The notes under the pieces: model-generated
Database searches by the model: none
Told to the model about the DNA's origin: nothing
Seen by the model: only the letters and a program-made list of their open reading frames with translations
Source of the DNA: Alcaligenes ammonioxydans
GTDB lineage: Bacteria > Pseudomonadota > Gammaproteobacteria > Burkholderiales > Burkholderiaceae_B
Length of the DNA stretch: 64,000 bases
Direction of reading: 5' to 3'
NCBI RefSeq assembly: GCF_019343455.1
Contig: NZ_CP049362.1
Coordinates: 2,108,001-2,172,000, forward strand
Part shown: positions 27,572 to 36,559 of the stretch, in pieces
Layout: each line of letters opens with the position of its first letter
How positions within the stretch are numbered: position 1 is the stretch's first letter
Program-made: the position numbers and the translations under genes

Positions 27572-28426
27572 TTGTTCAGCTATCGTCACGCTTTTCACGC
27601 CGGCAACCACGCGGATGTACTCAAACACGCCACCTTGCTGCATATTTTCAATTATTACGCTCACAAAAACAGCGCGTTCAGCATCATCGACACCCATTGC
27701 GGTGCTGGTATCTATGATCTGGAACACGACTGGGCGCAAACCAAAGGCGAGTTCTACGACGGCCTGGACCGCGTCTTGCAGCAAGATGAGTACCCGGAGC
27801 TGGTGGAGCACTATATTGACGCCATTGCCGACCTGAATCCGGACGGAACCGCCCGCTATTATCCCGGTTCTCCCTGGCTGGCCCTGATGCATCTGCGTGC
27901 GCAAGACAGCTTTCATGGCTTCGAGTTGCACCCGACTGAATTTGACGTTTTGAGCACGAACGTGGCGCGACTGTTTCCTCAAGGAAACCGCCGGGTGCGC
28001 CTCTATCAGGAAAATGGCTTTGAACAGCTGGGACGGCTACTGCCGCCGCCATCACGACGCGCCATCGTGGTAATGGACCCTTCGTACGAGGCCAAGTCCG
28101 ACTATCAGCAAGTCTTGAACAGCGTCAGAAACGCCCTCAAGCGTTTTGCCCAGGCCTGCATGGTCGTGTGGTATCCGATTGTGCAACGCCCCGAAGTACA
28201 GGCCTTGCAACGCAAGCTGGAGCAACTGGAGACACCTTGGCTGCATGTGAGCCTGACGGTTCGTACTCCGGCCAAAAATGGTTTGGGTTTGCATGGCAGT
28301 GGCCTGTTCATCAGCAATCCTCCCTGGACGCTGCTCAACGCTCTGGAACAAAGCATGCCTTGGTTAATAAAAACGCTGGCCCAGGATGACAAGGCCAGCT
28401 TTCAACTTCGTCATTCGGGGCTGTAA
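27572..28426 (+). CDS. rlmJ: 23S rRNA (adenine-2030-N6)-methyltransferase RlmJ (TTG start)
   Basis: Methylates A2030 of 23S rRNA. 284 residues starting LFSYRHAFHAGNHADVLKH, which matches the family's first residues, so the start must be the TTG at 27572; an AGGA lies about eight bases upstream. S-adenosylmethionine-binding DTHCGAGIYDL near residue 47 and the catalytic VVMDPSYEAK (DPPY-like) near 165 are intact. The upstream frame continues open into ugpQ, but that extension is an overlap artefact. Confidence 0.93.
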   Translation: MFSYRHAFHAGNHADVLKHATLLHIFNYYAHKNSAFSIIDTHCGAGIYDLEHDWAQTKGEFYDGLDRVLQQDEYPELVEHYIDAIADLNPDGTARYYPGSPWLALMHLRAQDSFHGFELHPTEFDVLSTNVARLFPQGNRRVRLYQENGFEQLGRLLPPPSRRAIVVMDPSYEAKSDYQQVLNSVRNALKRFAQACMVVWYPIVQRPEVQALQRKLEQLETPWLHVSLTVRTPAKNGLGLHGSGLFISNPPWTLLNALEQSMPWLIKTLAQDDKASFQLRHSGL

Positions 28427-28442
28427 ACCGCCCCGTTTGCCT

Positions 28443-29177
28443 TTAGGCCAGACGCTCGGACTCTTTCATGTAGCGCCACTGGCCCATAGGCAAATCACCC
28501 AGCACCAGTTCGCCAATACGCACGCGCTTCAGGCCCACCACTTTCAGGCCAACCAGTTCACACATGCGGCGAATCTGGCGTTTCTTGCCTTCGCGCAAGA
28601 TGAAACGCAGCTGATCATCGTTTTGCCAGGACACTTGGGCGGGCAGCAAAGGCTTGCCATCCAGGCTCAAACCAAAGTTCAGCAGCTCCAGCCCCCGTTC
28701 GCTGAGCTTGCCGGTCACTCGCACCAGATATTCCTTGTCGATGACCGAGTCTTCGCCAATAATCTGGCGCGCAATACGACCGTCCTGTGTCAGGATCAGC
28801 AAACCGGTGGAGTCAATGTCCAGACGGCCTGCAGGCGCCAGACCGCGCAAATGCGCCGGGTCAAAGCGTTGACTGCCACGACCGCCCTTGTATTGGTTGG
28901 CGGCACTGATCAGCGACACCGCATTGCGGTAACCGGCCTCGGCCTGTCCCGACACATAACCCACGGGCTTGTGCAGCAAGATGGTGGCACGTTGGGTCTG
29001 ACGCTGACGCGCCTGCTTTTCCAGTGTGATTTTCTGATTGGGGTAGGCTTTGCTCCCCAATTCAGAGACGATTTGACCGTCCACACGGACCCAGCCGCGC
29101 TCGATAAAAGCGTCCGCCTCACGGCGTGAACACATGCCGCGCTGGGCCATCAATTTTGAGATACGTTCTTTTTCCAT
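28443..29177 (-). CDS. rluF: 23S rRNA pseudouridine synthase, RluF-like (RsuA/RluB/E/F family)
   Basis: Isomerises a specific uridine in 23S rRNA. 244 residues: N-terminal S4 RNA-binding domain ([23 protein letters not shown], residues 5-27), then the catalytic Asp in [16 protein letters not shown] near residue 118, and the C-terminal [11 protein letters not shown] signature near 200. The KPVGYVSG text favours RluF over RluB or RsuA, but subgroup assignment is tentative. ATG 29177 is the natural start; the frame is open far upstream across the divergent ubiC gene, which is antisense and not coding here. Confidence 0.85.
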   Translation of the reverse strand: MEKERISKLMAQRGMCSRREADAFIERGWVRVDGQIVSELGSKAYPNQKITLEKQARQRQTQRATILLHKPVGYVSGQAEAGYRNAVSLISAANQYKGGRGSQRFDPAHLRGLAPAGRLDIDSTGLLILTQDGRIARQIIGEDSVIDKEYLVRVTGKLSERGLELLNFGLSLDGKPLLPAQVSWQNDDQLRFILREGKKRQIRRMCELVGLKVVGLKRVRIGELVLGDLPMGQWRYMKESERLA

Positions 29178-29213
29178 GAGCGCTATTTTATGGCTTTGGC
29201 GATAATACAGGAC

Positions 29214-29789
29214 ATGAAATTTCCCTCCAGCATAAAAAAACCTTGGCATGCGCAGGTCCATCCCAGCGCAAGCCCTGCTCAAAAGTACTGGCTTCATCGT
29301 CCGGGCGCCCTGACCGCGGGCCTGCGTCGGCTGGGCCTGGTCCATCTGGACGTCGTGCGCGAATACGCCTGCCGCCTGAACCCGCAAGAGGCCGCTTTGA
29401 TCCGAAAGCCGCCGGGCACGCTGGCCTGGGTACGGGAAGTGTCCATGAGCGTGGACGGAATCCGCTGCGTGGTCGCCCGCAGTTTCACGCCCTTGGCTGC
29501 CTCCCACAGTGTCTGGCAAGGCATACGACGGCTGCGCAGCCGCCCGCTGGCCGACATGCTTTATAACGATGCCCAGATACAACGCTCGGCCTTTCTCAGT
29601 TGCCGTTTACATCGCGGCATGAGCTTTTTCCGCAGTGTTGAGCGTGCCTGCAAACAGGATAAGGAGCCGGTACCCCACGCGCCGCTGATTCTGTCACGCT
29701 GCTCGGTTTTCTGGCGCCACGGTCAGCCCCTTTTGGTGGCCGAGTCCTTCATGCCCGCCTTCTGGGATCACGGTGCTACACTGACTTAG
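29214..29789 (+). CDS. ubiC: Chorismate lyase (4-hydroxybenzoate synthase) UbiC
   Basis: Splits chorismate into 4-hydroxybenzoate and pyruvate, the entry to ubiquinone synthesis. 191 residues. Family features are [11 protein letters not shown] near 65, [10 protein letters not shown] near 83 and [13 protein letters not shown] near 105, with late [18 protein letters not shown]. The start is uncertain: ATG 29214 has CAGGA just before it, and ATG 29190 is also in frame. Divergent from rluF with only 36 bases between, so promoters must overlap the coding starts. ubiA is not adjacent. Confidence 0.85.
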   Translation: MKFPSSIKKPWHAQVHPSASPAQKYWLHRPGALTAGLRRLGLVHLDVVREYACRLNPQEAALIRKPPGTLAWVREVSMSVDGIRCVVARSFTPLAASHSVWQGIRRLRSRPLADMLYNDAQIQRSAFLSCRLHRGMSFFRSVERACKQDKEPVPHAPLILSRCSVFWRHGQPLLVAESFMPAFWDHGATLT

Positions 29790-29839
29790 TCATATTTCGA
29801 CATTAGTTAATAATACTGAGTTATATAACGAGCCTAACC

Positions 29840-31048
29840 ATGTCCACGCAAGTCGATCAAAGCCGCCGCAACGCCTTTATTCTGTCTGGAATGCAAGCGC
29901 TGGGGGGAGCAAATCCGGCATTGGTGGTGGCCTTGAGCAGTCTGGTCGGCCAGAAAATGGCCAGCAGCCCCGATCTGGCAACCTTGCCGGTGGGTATTTT
30001 CAATCTGGGCTTGGCAGTCGGTATTTTGCCGGCCGCCTATCTGATGCGCCGCCTGGGACGCCAGGGCGGCTACCTGATTGGCGCCTTGCTGGGTGTCGCA
30101 GCGGGTCTGCTGGCCGCTGCAGGAATCTATGGCCTGTCCTTTGCCATGTTCTGCATGGGCACACTGCTGGCCGGATTCTATGCCTCCTACGTGCAAAGTT
30201 ATCGTTTCGCCGCCGCCGACGAGGCCAGCGAGACCTTCCGACCCAAAGCAATCTCCTGGGTGATGGCCGGTGGGCTGCTCGGCGCCATTATCGCCACCCA
30301 GACCATTATCCATACGCAAGACATCTGGCCTGACCATCCTTTTGCCGCTGCCTTCCTGGCACAAGCCGCCTTGGCAGCTCTGGTGTTGCCTTTCGCCTTC
30401 AGCTTGCGTCTGGCACCCGGTACACGCCACCAGCGGCAGAAAGTGCCCTATACCGGCCGCCCCTTGCGCGAGATTGCCTCCAATAGCTACTTCATCATTG
30501 CCCTGATCGCCGGGGTCGCCTCTTATGTGCTAATGAACTTTCTGATGACGGCCTCGCCCTTGGCTATGGTCATGCATGGCCACAGCCTTAAAGAATCCAC
30601 GCTGGGCATTCAATGGCATATTCTGGCCATGTTCGGCCCCAGTTTTTTCACCGGCCATCTGATCAAGCGCTTTGGCAAGATCCCGGTCACCTTTGTGGGT
30701 GTGCTTTTGCTGGGTCTGGCCAGCATGGTGGCTTTACTGGGCATGACCGTACCGCACTTTTGGGTCAGTTTGATTTTGCTGGGGCTGGGCTGGAACTTCG
30801 GCTTTATTGGCGCTACCAATATGGTGGTGGATTGCTACCGCCCTGAAGAGCGTAGCCGGGTGCAGGCCCTGAATGATTTCATCATCTTTACCTGTGTGGC
30901 CTTGTCCTCCTTCACCTCGGGCCGTGTGCTGGCCGTGTATGGCTGGTATGGCGTCAACACCTGGACTTTACCGATTTCCGCCGTGGTGATGCTGGCTCTG
31001 GCCTGGTTGTACTTCAAGAACAAGCGTCAGCCCTACTTCGCCAGTTAA
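29840..31048 (+). CDS. Major facilitator superfamily transporter
   Basis: 402-residue membrane carrier with about twelve hydrophobic helices. The loop between helices 2 and 3 carries an MFS-like LMRRLGRQGGYLIG, and the second half has the matching LIKRFGKIPVTFVG. The central cytosolic loop is around residues 195-215 (RLAPGTRHQRQK). It resembles drug or small-metabolite exporters, but I cannot assign a substrate. It is monocistronic, ending in a strong hairpin shared with the convergent aldo/keto reductase gene. Confidence 0.85.
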   Translation: MSTQVDQSRRNAFILSGMQALGGANPALVVALSSLVGQKMASSPDLATLPVGIFNLGLAVGILPAAYLMRRLGRQGGYLIGALLGVAAGLLAAAGIYGLSFAMFCMGTLLAGFYASYVQSYRFAAADEASETFRPKAISWVMAGGLLGAIIATQTIIHTQDIWPDHPFAAAFLAQAALAALVLPFAFSLRLAPGTRHQRQKVPYTGRPLREIASNSYFIIALIAGVASYVLMNFLMTASPLAMVMHGHSLKESTLGIQWHILAMFGPSFFTGHLIKRFGKIPVTFVGVLLLGLASMVALLGMTVPHFWVSLILLGLGWNFGFIGATNMVVDCYRPEERSRVQALNDFIIFTCVALSSFTSGRVLAVYGWYGVNTWTLPISAVVMLALAWLYFKNKRQPYFAS

Positions 31049-31080
31049 GCAAAGCGACAACCGCAAAGCGACGACTCATG

Positions 31081-31130
31081 GAAAACGGCCCCAAAGCACT
31101 GGATGGAACCCTGGCTTTGGGGCCGTTCTT
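31081..31130. terminator. Shared terminator between MFS and aldo/keto reductase genes
   Basis: ACGGCCCCAAAG (31085-31096) pairs with CTTTGGGGCCGT (31115-31126); T-rich ends on both strands. Confidence 0.75.
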
Positions 31131-31137
31131 CTTGCGT

Positions 31138-31980
31138 TCAAATCATCGGCAAATAAGGCGGCTTAGGCCCGCGTGGAAACTGGGCATCCAGTGCCTGAAT
31201 ATGCTCGGGCTGCAATATCAGATCCCCAGCAGCCGCATTTTGCTGGGCATGAGCCGCACGTGATGCCTTGGGAATCACAAACACATGGGGGTCACGCAGC
31301 GAAAAGGCCAAAGCTACTTGTCGCGCGGTGGCCTGATATTGGGTGGCAATCTCGGCCAACAAGGCCCCGCCTTCAGAATCCGGCTCCGGAAAATCATCAT
31401 GACCGAAGGGACTGTACGCCACCACGCTAACTTGATGCTCCTGACACCAGGGCATGACCGCGTGTTCAATCGCACGCTCGTTCAGGTGATACAAAACCTG
31501 ATTGCAGGCGATCTCGCCCGGGCCCACGATGTCGTACAGCGCTTCCAGATCCGGCACGTCAAAATTGCTGACGCCCCATTGCTTGATCTTGCCTTGCTGC
31601 ACCAGCTTGTCAAAGGCTGCGCAGGTTTCTTCCAAAGGAATCTGGCCCGGCCAATGCAATAAGTACAGATCCAGATAATCGGTGCCCAGACGCTTCAGGC
31701 TGGCCTCGCAAGCGCGGATCACGCCCTGCCTACTGGCATTGAAGGGCAAGACCTTAGACACCAGAAACGCCTCATGGCGACGACCTTGCAAGGCCTGCCC
31801 GATCAGGCTTTCTGCCTGACCATCCCCATACATTTCTGCCGTGTCGATATGGTTCATTCCTGCATCCAGGCCCGCCCGAAAGGCCGCAATACTTTGCGCC
31901 CGATCCGACTGCTCGACATACCAGCTGCCTTGTCCCACGCGCGAGACGCGCGAAGCGGAACCCAAGGGTGCGTATCGCAT
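31138..31980 (-). CDS. Aldo/keto reductase
   Basis: NAD(P)H-dependent carbonyl reductase of 280 residues, TIM-barrel fold. The catalytic tetrad is visible: Asp in NHIDTAEMYGDG (Tyr follows), Lys in FLVSKVLP and His in LYLLHWPG, at about residues 46, 51, 76 and 109. The NADP-binding tail has VIPKASRAAH near 240. It most resembles the YeaE/DkgA-like group, but substrate is unknown. 57 bases separate it from the P-II gene upstream on the same strand. Confidence 0.9.
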   Translation of the reverse strand: MRYAPLGSASRVSRVGQGSWYVEQSDRAQSIAAFRAGLDAGMNHIDTAEMYGDGQAESLIGQALQGRRHEAFLVSKVLPFNASRQGVIRACEASLKRLGTDYLDLYLLHWPGQIPLEETCAAFDKLVQQGKIKQWGVSNFDVPDLEALYDIVGPGEIACNQVLYHLNERAIEHAVMPWCQEHQVSVVAYSPFGHDDFPEPDSEGGALLAEIATQYQATARQVALAFSLRDPHVFVIPKASRAAHAQQNAAAGDLILQPEHIQALDAQFPRGPKPPYLPMI

Positions 31981-32037
31981 CAGTCCGTCCTTATCGTGCT
32001 GCGCTCAGAGCCCGAGATACCGGGACACGGGTGCCTG

Positions 32038-32382
<345 letters not shown>

Positions 32383-32389
32383 TCACACG

Positions 32390-33703
32390 TCAAATTGAAA
32401 GAGATTCTTTGCCACTGTCCCGCAAGGAGCGGTGACTTTCTGCTGCCAGGCTCAGGCCCAGACTCAGATCCCGGCCAGTAGGCGACTGGAACAGACGCAA
32501 ACCGATTTCAGGCAGCACCGCCAGAAAGTGATCAAAAATATCGCCCTGGATACGCTCATGGTCCACCCAGGCCGTTTTATTGGTAAAGCAATACACCTCG
32601 ACAGGAATACCCTCGGCAGTCGGCTCCATCATGCGCACCATCTGAATCATGTCCTGATGGATTTCAGCATGGCGCTTGATATAGGCCATGCAGTAGGCGC
32701 GAAACGTACCCAGATTGGTCAAGCGGCGATAGTTGACCGCATCCATGCCCGCACGGCTGAGCTCCTGGTTGGAGCGCTCCAGATCTTCTTTTTTCTCGTT
32801 CAGATAATCGCGCAGCAAGGCAAAACGCGACAGGCTGTCCACTTCGGAAGGGGTCAAGAACCGCACGCTGGACGCATCAATACTCAAGGTGCGCTTGATC
32901 CGTCGCCCACCAGACTCGAACATCTGGCGCCAGTTGCGATAACTTTCGGAAAACAGCTTGTAGGTCGGAATGGTAGTGACCGTCTTGTCCCAGTTCTGCA
33001 CCTTGACGGTATGCAAAGCGATATCAATCACAAAGCCATCCGCACCGGCCTGTTTCATCTCGATCCAGTCACCAATGCGCAGCATGTCATTGGTGCTCAT
33101 TTGCGTACTGGCCACCAGCGACAGCAAAGTGTCTTTGAAAACCAGCAGCAATACCGCCGACAGCGCGCCCAGACCGGAGAGCAGCAGCACAGGGGATTGG
33201 TCCAGAATAATGGAGATCATGACGATGATGCCCACCGCCCAGACCGCGATCTTGGCAACCTCCACGTATCCCTTGATGGATTTGGTGCGCCCTTTGCTGG
33301 AGTTGGCATAGACCTCTTGCCAGGCCCCCAGCAAACTGACAATTGCCATGATGAAAAAGACCAGAAAGCCCAGCAGGGCCACGCGCTCGACCACCTCCAG
33401 CAAGGTCTTGGTCAATGGCAGCAACGTCAGGTTGGAGCTGACCACCAACAAGGGCACGGCATACCCCACATTGCGCACGAAGCGCTTTTTAACCAAAGCC
33501 CGCGCCCAATCATCCTTGCCTGCCACTTTCAACAAACGCCGTACCAGACGGGAAAGCACCGACGTGGTCAACCAGCTGACAATCCAGACCAGCACGGTCA
33601 GCATGGCCAGGCCGGCCAGGATCTGTACCCAGCGATCCTGCGGTAAATACGCCTCGATCCATTGCCAGCCCAACAAATCAGCAAAGGTGCGTTCTTGCTC
33701 CAT
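32390..33703 (-). CDS. Mechanosensitive ion channel, MscS family (YbdG-like)
   Basis: 437-residue inner-membrane channel opening on osmotic down-shock. About five hydrophobic helices in the first 200 residues, then the MscS pore-lining and beta domain: LLLSGLGALSAVLLLVFKD near 196, RIGDWIEM near 235 and the TTIPTYKLFSESYRNW (in place of the usual VPN) near 270. This last sequence and the long C-terminal domain place it with YbdG, a miniconductance channel. ATG 33703 has AAGGAA six bases before it; the frame extends further but lacks a start. P-II follows. Confidence 0.87.
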   Translation of the reverse strand: MEQERTFADLLGWQWIEAYLPQDRWVQILAGLAMLTVLVWIVSWLTTSVLSRLVRRLLKVAGKDDWARALVKKRFVRNVGYAVPLLVVSSNLTLLPLTKTLLEVVERVALLGFLVFFIMAIVSLLGAWQEVYANSSKGRTKSIKGYVEVAKIAVWAVGIIVMISIILDQSPVLLLSGLGALSAVLLLVFKDTLLSLVASTQMSTNDMLRIGDWIEMKQAGADGFVIDIALHTVKVQNWDKTVTTIPTYKLFSESYRNWRQMFESGGRRIKRTLSIDASSVRFLTPSEVDSLSRFALLRDYLNEKKEDLERSNQELSRAGMDAVNYRRLTNLGTFRAYCMAYIKRHAEIHQDMIQMVRMMEPTAEGIPVEVYCFTNKTAWVDHERIQGDIFDHFLAVLPEIGLRLFQSPTGRDLSLGLSLAAESHRSLRDSGKESLSI

Positions 33704-33833
33704 GTCGTGTTCCTTATCCAGCCAGCCCCAAAAAGGTCTGCCTAGTTTCCTAGAGTCTGAAAACTCTCTAATATACTGCACAGCGTCTGTTTCCTGCGGG
33801 ACTGGATGACCTGCGTTCGTCCGTCCGATCCAC

Positions 33834-33839
33834 TATAAT
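33834..33839 (+). promoter_or_regulatory. Consensus -10 box close to the argH start codon
   Basis: A perfect TATAAT ends only eight bases before the argH ATG, so a start 7 bases downstream would give an mRNA with almost no leader. The -35 region (around TGCGTT, 33812-33817, 16-base spacer) is poor. Confidence 0.45.
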
Positions 33840-33847
33840 TGCCCTCT

Positions 33848-35269
33848 ATGTCAACACACACCCCCCCCTCTTCCCAAGACCAGTTTGCCAATAAAGCCAT
33901 GGCCTGGTCGGCTCGTTTTTCCGAGCCCGTCTCTGATCTTGTCAAACGCTACACAGCGTCGGTGGACTTTGACAAGCGCATGGCCCGCTTTGATATTCAG
34001 GGTTCCCTGGCCCACGCCAGCATGCTGGCTGCTGTCGGTGTGATCACCGAGCAGGACAAAGCCGACATTGAGCGCGGCATGAGCCAGATTCTGGACGAAA
34101 TCGCCCAAGGCCAGTTCCAGTGGTTGCTGGATCTGGAAGACGTGCACCTGAACATTGAAAAGCGCCTGGTCGAGCTGATTGGCGATGCCGGCAAACGCCT
34201 GCACACGGGCCGTTCGCGCAATGACCAGGTGGCAACCGACATTCGCCTGTGGCTGCGCAATGAAATCGACATTGCCCTGGACCTGCTGGCCCAGATGCAG
34301 CGCAAGCTGGCCGAGCTGGCCCTGGCCCAGGCAGATACAATTTTGCCCGGCTTTACCCACCTGCAAGTGGCCCAGCCCGTCACATTTGGCCACCATTTGC
34401 TGGCTTACGCCGAAATGTTCCAGCGCGATGCCGAGCGTCTGCAAGACTGCCGCAAACGCGTGAACCGCCTGCCTTTGGGCGCTGCCGCCCTGGCCGGTAC
34501 CAGCTACCCCATCGACCGCGAAATGGTTGCCAAGCTGCTGAACTTTGACGATGTGTGCCGCAACTCGCTGGATGCTGTGTCGGACCGCGACTTCGCCATC
34601 GAATTCTGCGCCGCTGCTGCCCTGATCATGACGCACATCTCCCGCTTCTCCGAGGAGCTGGTGCTGTGGATGAGCCCACGCGTGGGATTTATCGATCTGG
34701 CCGACCGCTTTTGCACCGGCAGCTCCATCATGCCGCAAAAGAAAAACCCCGACGTTCCCGAGCTGGCCCGTGGCAAGACGGGTCGCGTCAATGGTCACCT
34801 GATCGCCTTGCTGACCTTGATGAAAGGCCAACCGCTGGCCTACAACAAGGACAACCAGGAAGACAAGGAAGGTCTGTTCGATTCGGCTGATACCATTCGC
34901 GACACCCTGACCATTTTTGTCGACCTGATCTCCGGCATCAAGGTCAAGCCAGAAGCGATGCGCGCCGCCGCCCTGCAAGGCTTTGCCACCGCTACCGATC
35001 TGGCCGACTACCTGGTCAAGAAAGGCCTGCCTTTCCGTGATGCCCACGAAACCGTGGCCCTGGCCGTACGCGAGTGCGAACAACTGGGCTGCGATCTGGC
35101 TGATCTGAACCTGGAACAGCTGCAGAAATTCGACAGCCGTATCGAGTCGGACATTTTTGGCGTGCTAACACTGGAAGGCTCGGTCGCTTCGCGCAAACAC
35201 ATTGGCGGCACCGCCCCCGAGCGTGTTCGTATCGAAGCACAACGCATTCTGGATCGTATTCCAGGCTGA
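33848..35269 (+). CDS. argH: Argininosuccinate lyase
   Basis: Last step of arginine synthesis: argininosuccinate to arginine and fumarate. 473 residues, fumarase/aspartase superfamily. Signature [12 protein letters not shown] (about residues 295-306) with the catalytic Ser is intact; [13 protein letters not shown] and [16 protein letters not shown] (catalytic His) are also present. ATG 33848 is chosen over TTG 33839. No clear Shine-Dalgarno, fitting a near-leaderless mRNA. It supplies arginine, the likely starting substrate of the biosynthetic operon at 56637-61385. Confidence 0.96.
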   Translation: MSTHTPPSSQDQFANKAMAWSARFSEPVSDLVKRYTASVDFDKRMARFDIQGSLAHASMLAAVGVITEQDKADIERGMSQILDEIAQGQFQWLLDLEDVHLNIEKRLVELIGDAGKRLHTGRSRNDQVATDIRLWLRNEIDIALDLLAQMQRKLAELALAQADTILPGFTHLQVAQPVTFGHHLLAYAEMFQRDAERLQDCRKRVNRLPLGAAALAGTSYPIDREMVAKLLNFDDVCRNSLDAVSDRDFAIEFCAAAALIMTHISRFSEELVLWMSPRVGFIDLADRFCTGSSIMPQKKNPDVPELARGKTGRVNGHLIALLTLMKGQPLAYNKDNQEDKEGLFDSADTIRDTLTIFVDLISGIKVKPEAMRAAALQGFATATDLADYLVKKGLPFRDAHETVALAVRECEQLGCDLADLNLEQLQKFDSRIESDIFGVLTLEGSVASRKHIGGTAPERVRIEAQRILDRIPG

Positions 35270-35291
35270 TAAACGCTCCGCCTGAAAACAG

Positions 35292-35326
35292 AAAAAGCCG
35301 CCCCTGTTCCAGGAGCGGCTTTTTTT
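35292..35326 (+). terminator. Rho-independent terminator of argH
   Basis: AAAAAGCCGC with GCGGCTTTTTTT around an 11-base loop region. Confidence 0.85.
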
Positions 35327-35435
35327 ATACATATTGGCTCGAACTTGATCTGACGTTTACTGTCAGTTGAGTTAGGGTTGGACACGGAGCTGCTGCTCTC
35401 AGCCAAAAGCGGACACAACTCTACTGAGGTAAAAC

Positions 35436-36278
35436 ATGATGAATCAGGTCTTCCAGTCCGCTGTAGGAGTTGATCTTGGTGGGACAAAGCTACTACTGAG
35501 GTATCGGGATCACGTCCTGCGGTTCGAAACCGGACCCGATTTCGGTGCTGCTGATCTAAGGAATATCTTAAAGGATTTTATTGGGCAATACGTCGAACCA
35601 GGCGTTGTGATTTGCATCGCTGTACCTGGCGTCGTCGAAAACGATACTGTGGTTGCCTGTGATGTCTTGCCGAAACTTGCTGGGTGGAGAGCAAATACTC
35701 TGCTTTGCCAAAAAGTCGACCAGGTTTCCTTGGTAAACGATGCGAATGCAGCACTACACGCTACTGTAATTGACTTGGCTAGTGACAAGACAGCCGTCAC
35801 CGTTATCGTGGGTACTGCCATTGGTTGTGGTCTTATGCTCAACGGCAAAGTATTCCGCGGTGCAAGGGGGTGGGCTGGCGAACTTGGATATTGGCCAGTG
35901 CAGGCATCTGGCTCACAGTGGGAAAGACTCGACGACATCGCTGGTGGACGCTACATGGCCAATAGACTTAACGTTGACGCAAACCAGTTAGCACTGTTAA
36001 GCCAACAAGGTCATCTGGCGGCATTAGAAGTGATTGCGGAAGGAGGACGCGCTCTTGGGCGTGCACTTGGGGGAATCATCAATCTATTGAACCCACATCG
36101 TCTTTCAGTCGGCGGGGGCACCCTCAAACTTGTTGGGTATTGGGCAGAGGCGCAAACCCAAATCGAAGCCTCGGCGATCCCAAGCATGCTAAAAAAGTGC
36201 GAGATACGGACAGTTCACGAATTGGAGGATCTTGTCGCGATGGGCGCCGCTCAAATTGCGCTGACAGCTCCTCGCTGA
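35436..36278 (+). CDS. ROK-family sugar kinase-like protein, atypical
   Basis: 280 residues of the ROK fold. ATP-binding phosphate-1 loop VGVDLGGTKLLLR near residue 10, catalytic-base-type NDANAAL (Asp near 102), phosphate-2 VGTAIGCGLMLNGKVFRGARGWAGELGY near 128, and adenosine motif LSVGGG near 228. The ROK zinc-binding Cys cluster (CxCGxxGCxE) is missing, replaced by GSQWERLDDIAGGRY. Codons are less GC-biased than in neighbouring genes, it is isolated between argH and a broken penicillin acylase gene, and no sugar transporter is adjacent. I suspect horizontal acquisition. Substrate unknown. Confidence 0.8.
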   Translation: MMNQVFQSAVGVDLGGTKLLLRYRDHVLRFETGPDFGAADLRNILKDFIGQYVEPGVVICIAVPGVVENDTVVACDVLPKLAGWRANTLLCQKVDQVSLVNDANAALHATVIDLASDKTAVTVIVGTAIGCGLMLNGKVFRGARGWAGELGYWPVQASGSQWERLDDIAGGRYMANRLNVDANQLALLSQQGHLAALEVIAEGGRALGRALGGIINLLNPHRLSVGGGTLKLVGYWAEAQTQIEASAIPSMLKKCEIRTVHELEDLVAMGAAQIALTAPR

Positions 36279-36514
36279 GTTCGGGGCTCACCACCTATTT
36301 CCGCTCCGGGTCGTTTTCTGCCCAATAGACCTGCCAGAGTCTGTCAGATCAACCTGAGTCAATACATTTATATCGCTTCAACCCACTTCCGATCCTGCCC
36401 GGATTTGCAGCTTGGACTTCATACTCAGCTTCGCTCCTGATACTGACAGGCTATTTTTACTAATTTACAACTTCGGGCTACATCTCCTGGCCAGCTAAGC
36501 CCTCCAGCAACGAT
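36279..36514. other. Gene-free stretch
   Basis: No supported gene; AT-richer than the surroundings, possibly part of the same acquired segment as the ROK gene. Confidence 0.4.
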
Positions 36515-36553
36515 CAAAAAAAGCGGCACCGCCTCAAAGCGCAGGTGCCGCAC
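36515..36553 (-). terminator. Rho-independent terminator of the penicillin acylase gene
   Basis: On the minus strand GCGGCACC ... GGTGCCGC followed by seven T, immediately after the stop. Confidence 0.85.
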
Positions 36554-36559
36554 TCAACG

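Noticed and set aside
32432..33646. Plus-strand frame of about 400 codons opposite the MscS gene
   Set aside because: Composition (Gln/His/Arg-rich) and position mark it as a shadow frame.
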